This document shows positions 32,703 through 40,923 of a DNA stretch of 64,000 nucleotides, in pieces; position 1 is the first letter of the stretch; every line of letters starts with the position of its first letter. The translations under genes were made by a program, and so were the position numbers. The notes beneath the pieces were generated by a model, which saw only the letters and a list, made by a program, of their open reading frames with translations, was not told where the DNA came from and made no database searches. This DNA comes from Caldilinea sp. CFX5 (GTDB taxonomy: Bacteria > Chloroflexota > Anaerolineae > Caldilineales > Caldilineaceae): assembly GCA_021405325.1 (NCBI GenBank), contig QWII01000006.1, positions 124,001-188,000 of the forward strand, read 5' to 3'.

Positions 32703-33440
32703 CTACGCCGGCTGCCCCAGCAGTCTCAACTTATCCTGTACAAATTCGACGGCAAAGGTGCGCTCCTGACTGCCATCAAAGCTGATGGAGAGTTTGCCGT
32801 CTGCGCTGACTTGGGTGATGGTGCCGGGGCCAAAGCGTTCATGTTGCACGCGCTGCCCCTCGGTGAAGGTCGGCGCGGGACCGCTGTGCTTGGGTAAGGG
32901 GGCCGGCCCGGTTTGCAACTCCAGGGCTAGACCAGCTTCACGATCCCGCCAGCTTTCGGCGAGGGTGCTCATCACCTGCTCGGTGTTTTTGCCCAGGTTG
33001 CTATGAATCCGTGTAGCCCGGCTACGCGCCTCGTGTAAGGCCGGCATCCACTTCTGTTTGTGGGCCAGGCTATGTTGGCTTTGCGCCAGGGTGCGACTGG
33101 TCCGTGTGAGCGCCTGTAGCAACTGATCCAACTGTTTGCGCGGGTCATCGACCGGGTCGATCAGCACCAATTGCACCCCATGCTGGCGACAGAGTTCCAC
33201 CCGTGTTTCATCACGATTTTCCGTCTCCATCACCTCCCAATCGCTCTGGCGCCGTTGGCCTTTAGCGACCAGGCCGACAAAGCGGATCGCCAGCCCAGCG
33301 TCCGGGTAATATTTATCCAGTTTCAGCCGCCGTTTGGTCGAGGGGTTGATCAACCACTCCGGACTGACATTGTCCTGTTCCAGAAAACCTTCAAAGGTGC
33401 GGGCGAGAATTTCGCGCCAGGCATTCATTTCTGTATACAT
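32703..33440 (-). CDS. Nuclease-like protein with C-terminal UvrD-type Tudor domain
   Basis: A 245-residue protein in two parts. Residues about 5-90 look like a small restriction-endonuclease fold: LKLDKYYPDAGLAIRF, then a basic stretch, RVELCRQHGVQLVLID, as in zinc-less homing-endonuclease-like proteins. The C-terminal 50 residues (GQRVQHERFGPGTITQV...) are the Tudor-like module found at the end of UvrD/PcrA helicases that contacts RNA polymerase. The start is uncertain (33440, 33428 or GTG at 33449). A transcription-linked DNA repair role is inferred from the Tudor module only. Confidence 0.55.
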   Translation of the reverse strand: MYTEMNAWREILARTFEGFLEQDNVSPEWLINPSTKRRLKLDKYYPDAGLAIRFVGLVAKGQRRQSDWEVMETENRDETRVELCRQHGVQLVLIDPVDDPRKQLDQLLQALTRTSRTLAQSQHSLAHKQKWMPALHEARSRATRIHSNLGKNTEQVMSTLAESWRDREAGLALELQTGPAPLPKHSGPAPTFTEGQRVQHERFGPGTITQVSADGKLSISFDGSQERTFAVEFVQDKLRLLGQPA

Positions 33441-33518
33441 ACAAAACACCTGCCGAGTTTCAAAGAAATTGACAACTGCTCAATTATAGAATATTTGTTC
33501 TGTTTCACCAAGAATCAC

Positions 33519-34292
33519 TTAACGGAAGGCATCCATTGCGGCCGGGCGTTGGAGCGACCGCGCCGGGGCGGGCGGTGCGCTGGTCGGCAACTGGTAGCCG
33601 CGCACAATGACCACCGGCTGGCCTTCCCTGCTCTGGCCCATGACCAGGCTGGCCGCCGCCGCCAGTTCATCGACAATACACTCCTCGCTATGTTGCAATT
33701 GATAGCCGAAGAGATCGGGCAGCCCCCGCTGATTCCAAAGCGGGGGCAGGCCGGCGCACCCAATGCTGATGCCCACCGTCCCCATGCGCCAGGCGCGACC
33801 ATGACTATCGGTAATGATCACCGCCGGCGCCACGCCGGTCAGTTCGGCCAGCCCCTGGCGGAGCTGTTCGGCGCTGGCGTCGGCATCAACCGGCAACAGC
33901 GTCAAATACTCATCACCACCGGCGCCCGGTTGGACATTGCTGCGATCAACCCCGGCATTGGCGCAGATCCAGCCCCCTTTTTGTTCGGTAATCAACAGGC
34001 CGCGCCGGGTGCGGATGATGGCGTTGCTATCGTCCAAAATCACCTTGACGACACGGGGATCTTTGTCCACCAGGGCGGCGATGCGTTTGGCTTCGTCATC
34101 CGGCTCCACTGCGGCCAGCCGCACCAAGCGTCCCTCGGCCTTGCTCACAATTTTTTGGGCGACAACCACAATATCGCCCGGTTGCAGCGTTTCCCCGCTA
34201 CGGGTCAACGCCTCCACAATCAAGGCGGCCAAGGGATCACCAGGCTGAATCAATGGTAAACCAGGGACAGGAAATAGCTGTAGTGCTGACAT
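33519..34292 (-). CDS. cofE: Coenzyme F420-0:L-glutamate ligase (CofE/FbiB N-terminal type)
   Basis: A 257-residue CofE-like ligase. Family signatures seen: PGDIVVVAQKIVSKAEGR, then RTRRGLLITEQKGGWICANAGVD region, DSHGRAWRMGTVGISIGCAG, and a late EECIVDELAAAASLVMGQ. It adds glutamate to F420-0 using GTP. The usual partners (cofC, cofD) are not nearby, so the pathway must be completed elsewhere. The C-terminal extension lacks the nitroreductase domain of FbiB. It implies that the organism makes deazaflavin F420, known for Chloroflexota. Confidence 0.88.
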   Translation of the reverse strand: MSALQLFPVPGLPLIQPGDPLAALIVEALTRSGETLQPGDIVVVAQKIVSKAEGRLVRLAAVEPDDEAKRIAALVDKDPRVVKVILDDSNAIIRTRRGLLITEQKGGWICANAGVDRSNVQPGAGGDEYLTLLPVDADASAEQLRQGLAELTGVAPAVIITDSHGRAWRMGTVGISIGCAGLPPLWNQRGLPDLFGYQLQHSEECIVDELAAAASLVMGQSREGQPVVIVRGYQLPTSAPPAPARSLQRPAAMDAFR

Positions 34293-34613
34293 GAGATCAA
34301 TCCATTCTAACGGTCATTTTCTGCCAGGATGCTGGCATTTTGGAAAAAGGTCGAGTTCTGTAACTCACCGGTTACTACTTTGACATAGAATTAATGGTTG
34401 CTGTACGTAGGGCAACCGTACTGTTGCGGTCGAGCCGGTCGTTGAACGACCAACAGTCTACCGCAGAAATACGTAGCGCAAAGCTGGCGAATCGCCAATT
34501 GAACGTGCAGCAAATCGAGTAAAAGTGATTTAAGATACGGGTTGGCGCATCTTTTGCCATTCAACTTTGCTTGACACCGCGCCCCCCATCACTTCACACC
34601 GCAGGAGGAGGAG
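34293..34613. other. Gene-free stretch with small palindromic words
   Basis: Between the cofE start (-) and a secreted-protein gene (+). It holds GGTCGTTGAACGACC (34431-34445) and TGGCGAATCGCCA (34486-34498), short palindromes of the dispersed-repeat type. Promoters for both genes should lie here, but I could not fix them. No ORF is supported. Confidence 0.45.
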
Positions 34614-35219
34614 ATGAATTTTCTCAATAACCGCGCACCGCTCCTTTGTGCGCCTCTGGCAGCGCCATCACGACGCTGGGCGCGTCTCATTCTTTGCGCC
34701 GTAGTGATCGGCGCCGTTTTGCAATTAGACAACCAGACGCCGGTCAAGGCGGCCACTTGCGCCAATGTGGTGGTGGACAGCAGCCTGGAAGAGGGCAGCG
34801 CCTGGCTCACCAAAAGCAGCGGCAACTATCCCATCTTGAGTACCCGGCTGGCTCATTCGGGCAAACAGTCTGCTTACCTGGCCGGCGCCAATAATGCCCA
34901 AGATCTGCTGGCAACAACGCTCAAGTTAGCACCCGATTCTTCGTCGATCACCTTAACCTTCTGGTGGCAGATCCAAAGCCAGGAGCATAGCCGTTTTCAG
35001 GACACGCTAACGGTTGTGGTTGCTGATGCACAGGGCAAAGCCCTCCAGAACATCGCCACCCTCTCCAGCCGCGAAATGTCCAACCAATGGCAACAACGCA
35101 TCCTGTCCCTTGCCCCCTTTGCCGGTCAAACCGTTCAACTCCAATTTCACGCCCGCACCGACGCCGCCGCCGCCACTGATTTCTTTGTGGATGACGTTGA
35201 GGTGGTTGTATGTAATTAA
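34614..35219 (+). CDS. Secreted beta-sandwich protein
   Basis: A 201-residue protein with a Sec signal (hydrophobic core about 24-38; likely cleavage after VKA). The mature part looks like a jelly-roll or MAM/CBM-like sandwich: WLTKSSGNYPI, TLTFWWQIQSQ, VQLQFHARTD, and DFFVDDVEV near the end. Such modules bind carbohydrate or surfaces. It does not end in the LPL tail. The ATG follows AGGAGGAGGAG. It stands alone, convergent with the PBP gene. Confidence 0.7.
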   Translation: MNFLNNRAPLLCAPLAAPSRRWARLILCAVVIGAVLQLDNQTPVKAATCANVVVDSSLEEGSAWLTKSSGNYPILSTRLAHSGKQSAYLAGANNAQDLLATTLKLAPDSSSITLTFWWQIQSQEHSRFQDTLTVVVADAQGKALQNIATLSSREMSNQWQQRILSLAPFAGQTVQLQFHARTDAAAATDFFVDDVEVVVCN

Positions 35220-35233
35220 CTTCAGGGGATTGA

Positions 35234-35299
35234 GAAAAAGAGATTGAGCGATTAGGACAATAGAGTCGCTGAATCTCTTTATCGCTCAATCTCTTTTTC
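35234..35299. terminator. Hairpin between convergent genes
   Basis: A 19-bp stem (35234-35252 with 35281-35299) and a 28-nt loop that repeats part of the stem (GAATCTCTTT). The stem has A5 at one end and T5 at the other, so it can work as a terminator on both strands. Confidence 0.8.
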
Positions 35300-35300
35300 G

Positions 35301-38071
35301 TTACGGTGTTGACGTAAGAACCTCACTACTTGTCACTGCTCCCGTTTCGGTAATCCCACTCGTATCCGTAATTACACCACCGCTAGAGCCGCCGGACGGG
35401 GTTTCGGTTGGCGGCGCGCCGCCTTCGGGCGTCCAGGTGGGCGAGGGTTCCAGCGGCGGCGCTGCGGTGGGCGTCTCCGCCGGGGGCGGTAAGGTCCAGG
35501 TCGGCTCCGGCGTAGGTAGCACGACAACCGGCGTATCGGTCCCCGTGTTTCCCGTTCCGCCCCGGCTTGATCGCGTACAACCAGCCGCAAGGTGTGGGGA
35601 CCTTCTTCTAAACCGCTGGTATCCCACTGGCCTAAGACATTATCAACCACCGGGCTGCCGTAAGGACCACTCACCGGCGGACTAAAGGCGCCCGGATCAT
35701 GGCTGATGCCATATTGCAGTTCATAGCTGGCAAAGGCCGGCGCATCGGCACTGCCGACCACGGTGACAATGCCACTGACAATCTCCCCTTCCACCGGTTC
35801 ACGAATGACCACATTGGCTTCACCGGTGTAGACATCGCTCTGCTCAGTGGGCGGTTGGGGGATGCCATTTCTCTCGGCCCACTGGCGGTATTGCTCCGGG
35901 TAGACAATGAAATCTTTCTCTTCAATGGCATCCGGCGGCGTGAACTCGGTCGCCAGCTTGCCGGTCAACTTATCCAACTTGATACGCTGGTGCAAATCCT
36001 TTTCCGGCGGCAGCGGCGGTCGATCGTCGGCAAACCAGAGGGTGCGCTTCTCAGGACAGGCAACGCTGGGCTGTGTCCCCGTGTCGGCGCAAACTTCCCA
36101 CTGACGGACGCCCGGCGGCGGGGTAAAATCAAGCGCCGGTTGATCAGCCAGCGCGGTGCGCATAAACTCATTCCAAATGGGCGCCGCGCCGGTAATGCCG
36201 GAGATGTTGAGCATCTCGCTGTTGTCGCTGTTGCCCACCCAAACGCCGGTGACCAGTTGCGGCGTGTAACCCATCGTTAACACATCGCGGAAGTCGTTGG
36301 TGGTGCCGGTTTTGGCCGCCGCCGGTCGATCCAAGCGCAAGAGCGAGTTGGCGCCAAAGACTGGTGTGCGGGCATCATTATCGCTCAAGATGCTGGTGAT
36401 CAAGAAAGCATCGACGGCGCTGATCACCTGTTGTCCGCTGTTCGGGTCGGCCTGACAAGGGGTGGCCGAGTCTTGTTCGCAAAAGACGCGCCCATCACTA
36501 TAGGTAATTTTCAGGATCGTCACTGGTGGAACACGGCGTCCTTGGTTCGCCAATACAGCAAAGGCGCCGGTCATTTCTACCAGCGGAATTTCGCCGGCGC
36601 CCAGGGAAAGACTCAAGCCATAATCGGGGCGGGTGAGTGTGGTAATGCCAAAGCGGGGCGCCATCGCCACAAAATTCTGTACGCCAATGCGCTCTATGGC
36701 GCGCACCGCCGGAATATTGAGGCTCATCCCCAATGCTGACCACACTGTCACCAAACCACGCTCCTTTTTGTCGTAGTTGGTCGGCACATAGGGCGGATTG
36801 GCGCCGTCGGGAAATTCCTGTTCGATGTCCGCCACCAAGGTGCCGGGCGTCCAGCGCTCCTCGACCGGTACGTCATTCTTTCCAAAGGCCATAGCGTAAA
36901 CCAGCGGCTTGATCGTGCTGCCCGGCTGGCGCGGCGCCAATGCCATGTTGACCTGACCGTCAATTTCGACATTGTTGAAATCGGCGCTGCCGACCAGCGC
37001 GAGAATTTCGCCGGTGTCGGGCCGCATGGCAACCAATGCGCCATTCGAGACATTGTGATCGGCCACACGCGCCACCTGCTCAGCCACAATGCGTTCTGCT
37101 TCGGCTTGCAAGCGCGGGTCGAGCGAGGTGGTGACGCTAAAACCACCTTGGTTGATCAATTCGCGCCCTAGCAGCGTCTCTAACTGCTGACGAACAAAGA
37201 GGGTAAAGTGCGGCGCTTTCAGGTCGTAACTCACCGGCGCATAAACCAGCGGTTCCAGCCAGGCGCGATCTGCCTCATCTTTAGTAATGAAGTTCGCTTC
37301 CACCATCAACGCCAGCACGACGCCCTGTCGCTCTTTGGCGCGATCGGGGTTGGTGTAGGGATCATAATAGGCCGGCGCCTGGGGTAGCCCCGCTAACAAA
37401 GCTGCTTCCCCTAAGGTCAGATCAAGAACATCTTTGTTAAAGTAGGTTTGGGCGGCTGCTTCAGCGCCATAGGCCAAATTGCCGTAATTCAGATCATTCA
37501 AGTAGAGTTCGAGGATTTCTTCCTTTTTATACACACGACTAATTTCAGCGGAGAGAACTGCTTCTTTGATCTTTCTGGTAATCGAACGTTCAGGTGATAA
37601 GAGGCGCATCTTCACTAATTGTTGCGGAATTGTTGAAGCGCCGGAGACAACACCACCCTCTCGCACGGCATAATAAAGTGCGCGCGCCAGAGCAAAGAAG
37701 TCGATACCCCGATGCCGCTCAAAGTTCGCGTCCTCGGTGGCAATGGTTGCCTGCCGCAGGTAAGGTGAGATCCGGTTTAATGAGACATAGGTGCGCCGAC
37801 CCGCATCGGCGCGGGTTTGATCGAAGGCTTCATTCAGCAGGTTTCCTTCACGATCCAAAATCCGCATACTTTGCGGTGGCACTTGTGGACTATTTTTTAA
37901 ATCATCAGCCGACGGTAACGCGCGCGCCACCATCGCATAGGCAAAAAGCAACCCGGCAACACTCAGCAGCGCCAGAATCAAAAAGGTCACCGACCCAATG
38001 GTCATGCCCCGGTTAAACTCACTCCGCGGCGGTCGGGGCCGGGGCGGCGGAGCGGATCTTAGTTCATACAT
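35301..38071 (-). CDS. Class A penicillin-binding protein (PBP1A type), frameshifted tail
   Basis: Bifunctional peptidoglycan synthase. N-terminal anchor (about 22-48), GT51 glycosyltransferase with TEDANFERH and [11 protein letters not shown] (about 90-270), a linker, and a transpeptidase with Ser385 in GSTIKP, the S-x-N motif at SLN, and KTGTTNDF. It catalyses glycan polymerisation and peptide cross-linking outside the membrane. The main frame runs into implausible Arg/Pro-rich residues after VRDQAGAE. One extra G in the four-base run at 35560-35563 restores a normal TPxPT-type linker to the stop at 35301. This is a real frameshift or a sequence error. The unshifted frame ends at 35372. Confidence 0.88.
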
Positions 38072-38164
38072 AGTTCACCTGTTCATCAAGGGGACACGAG
38101 ATACGAGACACGAGATTTTCTGTCTCTAGCCTCTAGTCTCCAGTCGCTAATCCCCTAGCTTCAC

Positions 38165-39694
38165 TCAAGACGGCCAATCCCACGGCAGCGTATTTTGATA
38201 GATCCACGCCGCCAAATGGAACCATTGTAGCATAAGCAGGGGAATTGTCCCCGCTGACAGGTAGCGTGGATCAGCAAATCGACGGGGCAACGTGGTCGCC
38301 AACAAAAGCGCCGCCGGTATGGCGGCCAGACTAAAGAGATCCCAATCCCGCTGGCCGCCATAATCCGGATTCCAAAGCCAGCTAAAGAGTTGATAGCTCA
38401 AAGCGGCCACAAGCAAAAAATGGAGAGCCTGGGCTGTTGAGGGGCCGGCGTCGGTTGCCGGCGCCTTTTTTGCGCGCAATCCCCTCTCCTGGCGCAAGCC
38501 AGCCAGGGCCACCAGCAGCAAGCCCGGTAACACCACCGGCGCGACCAGCAGTTGCTGGTTGAGAAAGTCGCGCAGATGGAGCCAACTAAACATGGTATAG
38601 TGTTCCCAGCGCGTGGTCACGGCCCAGAGCGGCACAAAAGGGCGACCATCGCCGCCGCCGGGACGATCCGTACTCAGCAACGCCGCCAGGCCGTGGCCGC
38701 CCCCTTCCATCAAACCGATCACCGCCAGCCCGCCGATCAACATGGGCAGGACAATGGCGACGCCGGTAGATAAGACGGCCGGCCAGCGTGATTTGTTCTG
38801 GCTTTGCCTCTGTTTTTGCCAATCGATCCAGCCGACATAAAGGAGGGACGGCGCCAGAATGACGGTGCTGGGGTGAAAGGCATGGGTGAGCGCCAGCAGA
38901 CTCGCCGCCAGCCACAACGGCGCCTTGCCTGTGATCACCCGCAAGCCCAGCCAAAGATAGAGCAGAATACCGGCGGCGGCAAAGCTATAATTTTCGATAT
39001 AGCCAAAAAAGAGTTGTAACACACCCAGACTAGTCAACAGACCAAAGGTGAGCCAGCCCGGCGTCGCCGTTTGGTCGCGCACCAAGCCCCAAAGCGCTAA
39101 TAGATAGAACAGCCCGGCAACCGGACTGAGCAGGCGATAGACCGGTATGGCGTCTTCCCAGCCAAAACGCTCATGCCAGCCCAGCCAGAGTTGACTGTGC
39201 AAAAAGACATCCAGCGGCGCCTGCCAGGAATGCGTCAAGCGCAGCGCCGGATCGGGCCAGGCCATGGCTTTTGACAACAAATAGGCATCACCCCAGCGGG
39301 TATGAACGATAGGAAAGGTGTAAAAAGCCAGCAACAGGAGCAGAACGATAGCAGCCAGAAAGAATGTAGACGGAATTCGTAATTCGGAATTCGGAATTCG
39401 TAATTTCGGCCACGACCAGAGTTCGCTACACCACCAGACGACAAGCCAGCCAACCAGTAGAAAAGCGGCGGTGATCATCACCCACGTCGGCAAATAGGTG
39501 GCCGGCCAGAGACCCCACCAGGCGGCTTCGGCGCTGTCAGCTTCAGGCATGGCGGTTGGGGTGGGCGGCAGGGTGCGGACGTAGCATTGGAGAACAAACA
39601 GGACGATCGCGATGAGTTGCAAACCGGCGACCAATAAACGCTGCTGGTACACAAACAGAAGGGTCATTGGTTGAGGCGCAGATCGCAGTGCCAT
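38165..39694 (-). CDS. Multi-spanning membrane protein, glycosyltransferase-like
   Basis: About 509 residues with 11-13 hydrophobic segments. Short conserved spots ([31 protein letters not shown]) suggest a GT-C type polyprenyl-phosphate-sugar transferase, but the family is not certain. Near residue 100 a repeat is translated in-frame ([15 protein letters not shown] 39371-39405). The start is uncertain: ATG 39694 or 39667, or TTG 39712. It stands upstream of the PBP gene and near another large GT-like gene, so a cell-envelope polymer role is inferred. Confidence 0.6.
   Translation of the reverse strand: MALRSAPQPMTLLFVYQQRLLVAGLQLIAIVLFVLQCYVRTLPPTPTAMPEADSAEAAWWGLWPATYLPTWVMITAAFLLVGWLVVWWCSELWSWPKLRIPNSELRIPSTFFLAAIVLLLLLAFYTFPIVHTRWGDAYLLSKAMAWPDPALRLTHSWQAPLDVFLHSQLWLGWHERFGWEDAIPVYRLLSPVAGLFYLLALWGLVRDQTATPGWLTFGLLTSLGVLQLFFGYIENYSFAAAGILLYLWLGLRVITGKAPLWLAASLLALTHAFHPSTVILAPSLLYVGWIDWQKQRQSQNKSRWPAVLSTGVAIVLPMLIGGLAVIGLMEGGGHGLAALLSTDRPGGGDGRPFVPLWAVTTRWEHYTMFSWLHLRDFLNQQLLVAPVVLPGLLLVALAGLRQERGLRAKKAPATDAGPSTAQALHFLLVAALSYQLFSWLWNPDYGGQRDWDLFSLAAIPAALLLATTLPRRFADPRYLSAGTIPLLMLQWFHLAAWIYQNTLPWDWPS
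39371..39405. repeat. In-frame short palindromic repeat in a membrane-protein gene
   Basis: Tandem CGGAATTCGTAATT-type units (GAATTC palindromes) form about 12 codons of a cytoplasmic or loop segment between predicted helices. This is a dispersed-repeat word family placed in frame. Confidence 0.75.
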
Positions 39695-39742
39695 CTTATC
39701 GGATCGAACCAACGAAACGCGTAAAGGATCGGCAAGAACTTT

Positions 39743-39811
39743 AGTTTACACAGATAGGGAAAAACACGGATGTGCCGAAAGCATCCGTGTTTTTCCCTAT
39801 CTGTGTAAACT
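39743..39811. repeat. 30-bp inverted repeat
   Basis: Perfect arms 39743-39772 and 39782-39811, with a 9-nt loop. It lies between the starts and stops of two minus-strand genes. AGTTTACAC and GATAGG words recur in the outer stem at 44529-44653. Confidence 0.92.
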
Positions 39812-39861
39812 TTGCGATTCTGGTTTGTCCCGGTTAGCGCTTCATCCGGTGAAATTCGTTG

Positions 39862-40554
39862 TTACTGACCGATGATCAGAAATTCAGCGGCCACCCAACC
39901 ACCATCCGGGTTATCGGTATTGTCACCCGTGGCCGGCGGGATCTGCACCCAGAGACCGTCGCCGCTGGTGGCGATTACCTGATAGGTTTCGCCATCGTAG
40001 GCGTAGCCGACAATCGGTGAATCGGTGGTCGGTTCACTGCGCACGCGCAAGCGAATGCCATCGGTGCTGACCAAGGCATAGCCGGGTTGGGGCGTTGGCA
40101 CCAACGTAACGGCTGGCGCTGCGGCGCTGTCGGTGGTCGTCGCGGTCGTGGTCACGGCAGCGGATACACTGTTGCCCACCGCCAGATCGGTAATATCGCC
40201 TTCCACCGTCACAAAGTTGGCCGAGACCCAGCCGGCGCCGGTGGGCGAGCTATCGATCGCCAGTTGAATCCACTGCCCATCGCTGCTCAGGGCCAGGACG
40301 CGGTAAGTTTCGCCGGCCGCAATCCCCGCCACCACTTCACTGGCTTCATTTGGCTCCTGGCGCACGCGCAACGACCGGGTCGATACGGTTGCCATGGCGC
40401 CGCCTTCCGCCGGCGCCGCCGTCGTGTTGGTGGCCGGTGCGCTACTGGCTGCACTTTCCGGCGTTGCCGTGGCAAGCGGCAAGGTACAACCACTGATCAG
40501 GCCGACCAAGAGCAGGCCGGCGACGAGGGCAGAGGTAAAAACTCGCACGTTCAT
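39862..40554 (-). CDS. Lipoprotein with two bacterial SH3 domains
   Basis: A 230-residue lipoprotein. The signal ends in LISGC (lipobox), followed by a Thr/Ala/Pro linker. Two SH3b domains follow: TRSLRVRQEPNEASEV... (about 53-110) and DGIRLRVRSEPTTDSP... (about 165-225), each with the GxxY/W-V pattern of peptidoglycan-binding modules. The ATG at 40554 has AAGGAG; the longer frame upstream runs through a repeat element and is rejected. It may anchor to or sense peptidoglycan. Confidence 0.85.
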   Translation of the reverse strand: MNVRVFTSALVAGLLLVGLISGCTLPLATATPESAASSAPATNTTAAPAEGGAMATVSTRSLRVRQEPNEASEVVAGIAAGETYRVLALSSDGQWIQLAIDSSPTGAGWVSANFVTVEGDITDLAVGNSVSAAVTTTATTTDSAAAPAVTLVPTPQPGYALVSTDGIRLRVRSEPTTDSPIVGYAYDGETYQVIATSGDGLWVQIPPATGDNTDNPDGGWVAAEFLIIGQ

Positions 40555-40689
40555 TCCAAACTCCTTCAAACAGATTGGCTGCAATGGCTTAGCGCGGTCG
40601 TCCGCAGCTAAGTTGGGCGCAGCATAGCAATAAAAATGCACTTGCAACAAGCGCAGGGTTGTTATTCGGGTGTAGCAGCCCCTCCTAAC

Positions 40690-40798
40690 CTCCCCCAATA
40701 GGGGAGGAACTATTGTCGCTAGGACAACACTCTCCCTTTGGAGAAGACTCATTGTCGCTAGGACAACGCCCTCCCCTTTGGGGAGGGTTGGGGTGGGG
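40690..40798. repeat. Modular array of CTCCC hairpins with 17-bp direct repeats
   Basis: Three short hairpins of CTCCC...GGGAG type are separated by two identical ATTGTCGCTAGGACAAC spacers (40712-40728 and 40751-40767, 39 bases apart). It belongs to the widespread repeat that translates as PTPTLPKGE. It lies upstream of the SH3b lipoprotein gene and may affect its leader. Confidence 0.85.
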
Positions 40799-40923
40799 CC
40801 AATCCGATTGTGAATTATGGCACGCTTTTCGCCATATGACAAACTTGATTGCACTAAAGCAAATCGTCATTTATGGTGAAACCGCTGACAGCAAAAGGGG
40901 ATGAGGGGCAAAGCAAAACATTG

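Noticed and set aside
33171..34259. 362-codon plus-strand frame over cofE
   Set aside because: cofE on the minus strand has clear family motifs; this frame is its shadow.
40690..40798. A CRISPR array
   Set aside because: The repeated 17-mers are spacers between hairpins, only two copies exist, and no cas gene is near.
40555..40854. 100-codon upstream extension of the SH3b lipoprotein
   Set aside because: It reads through the repeat array and lacks a signal; the ATG at 40554 gives a lipobox and a ribosome site.
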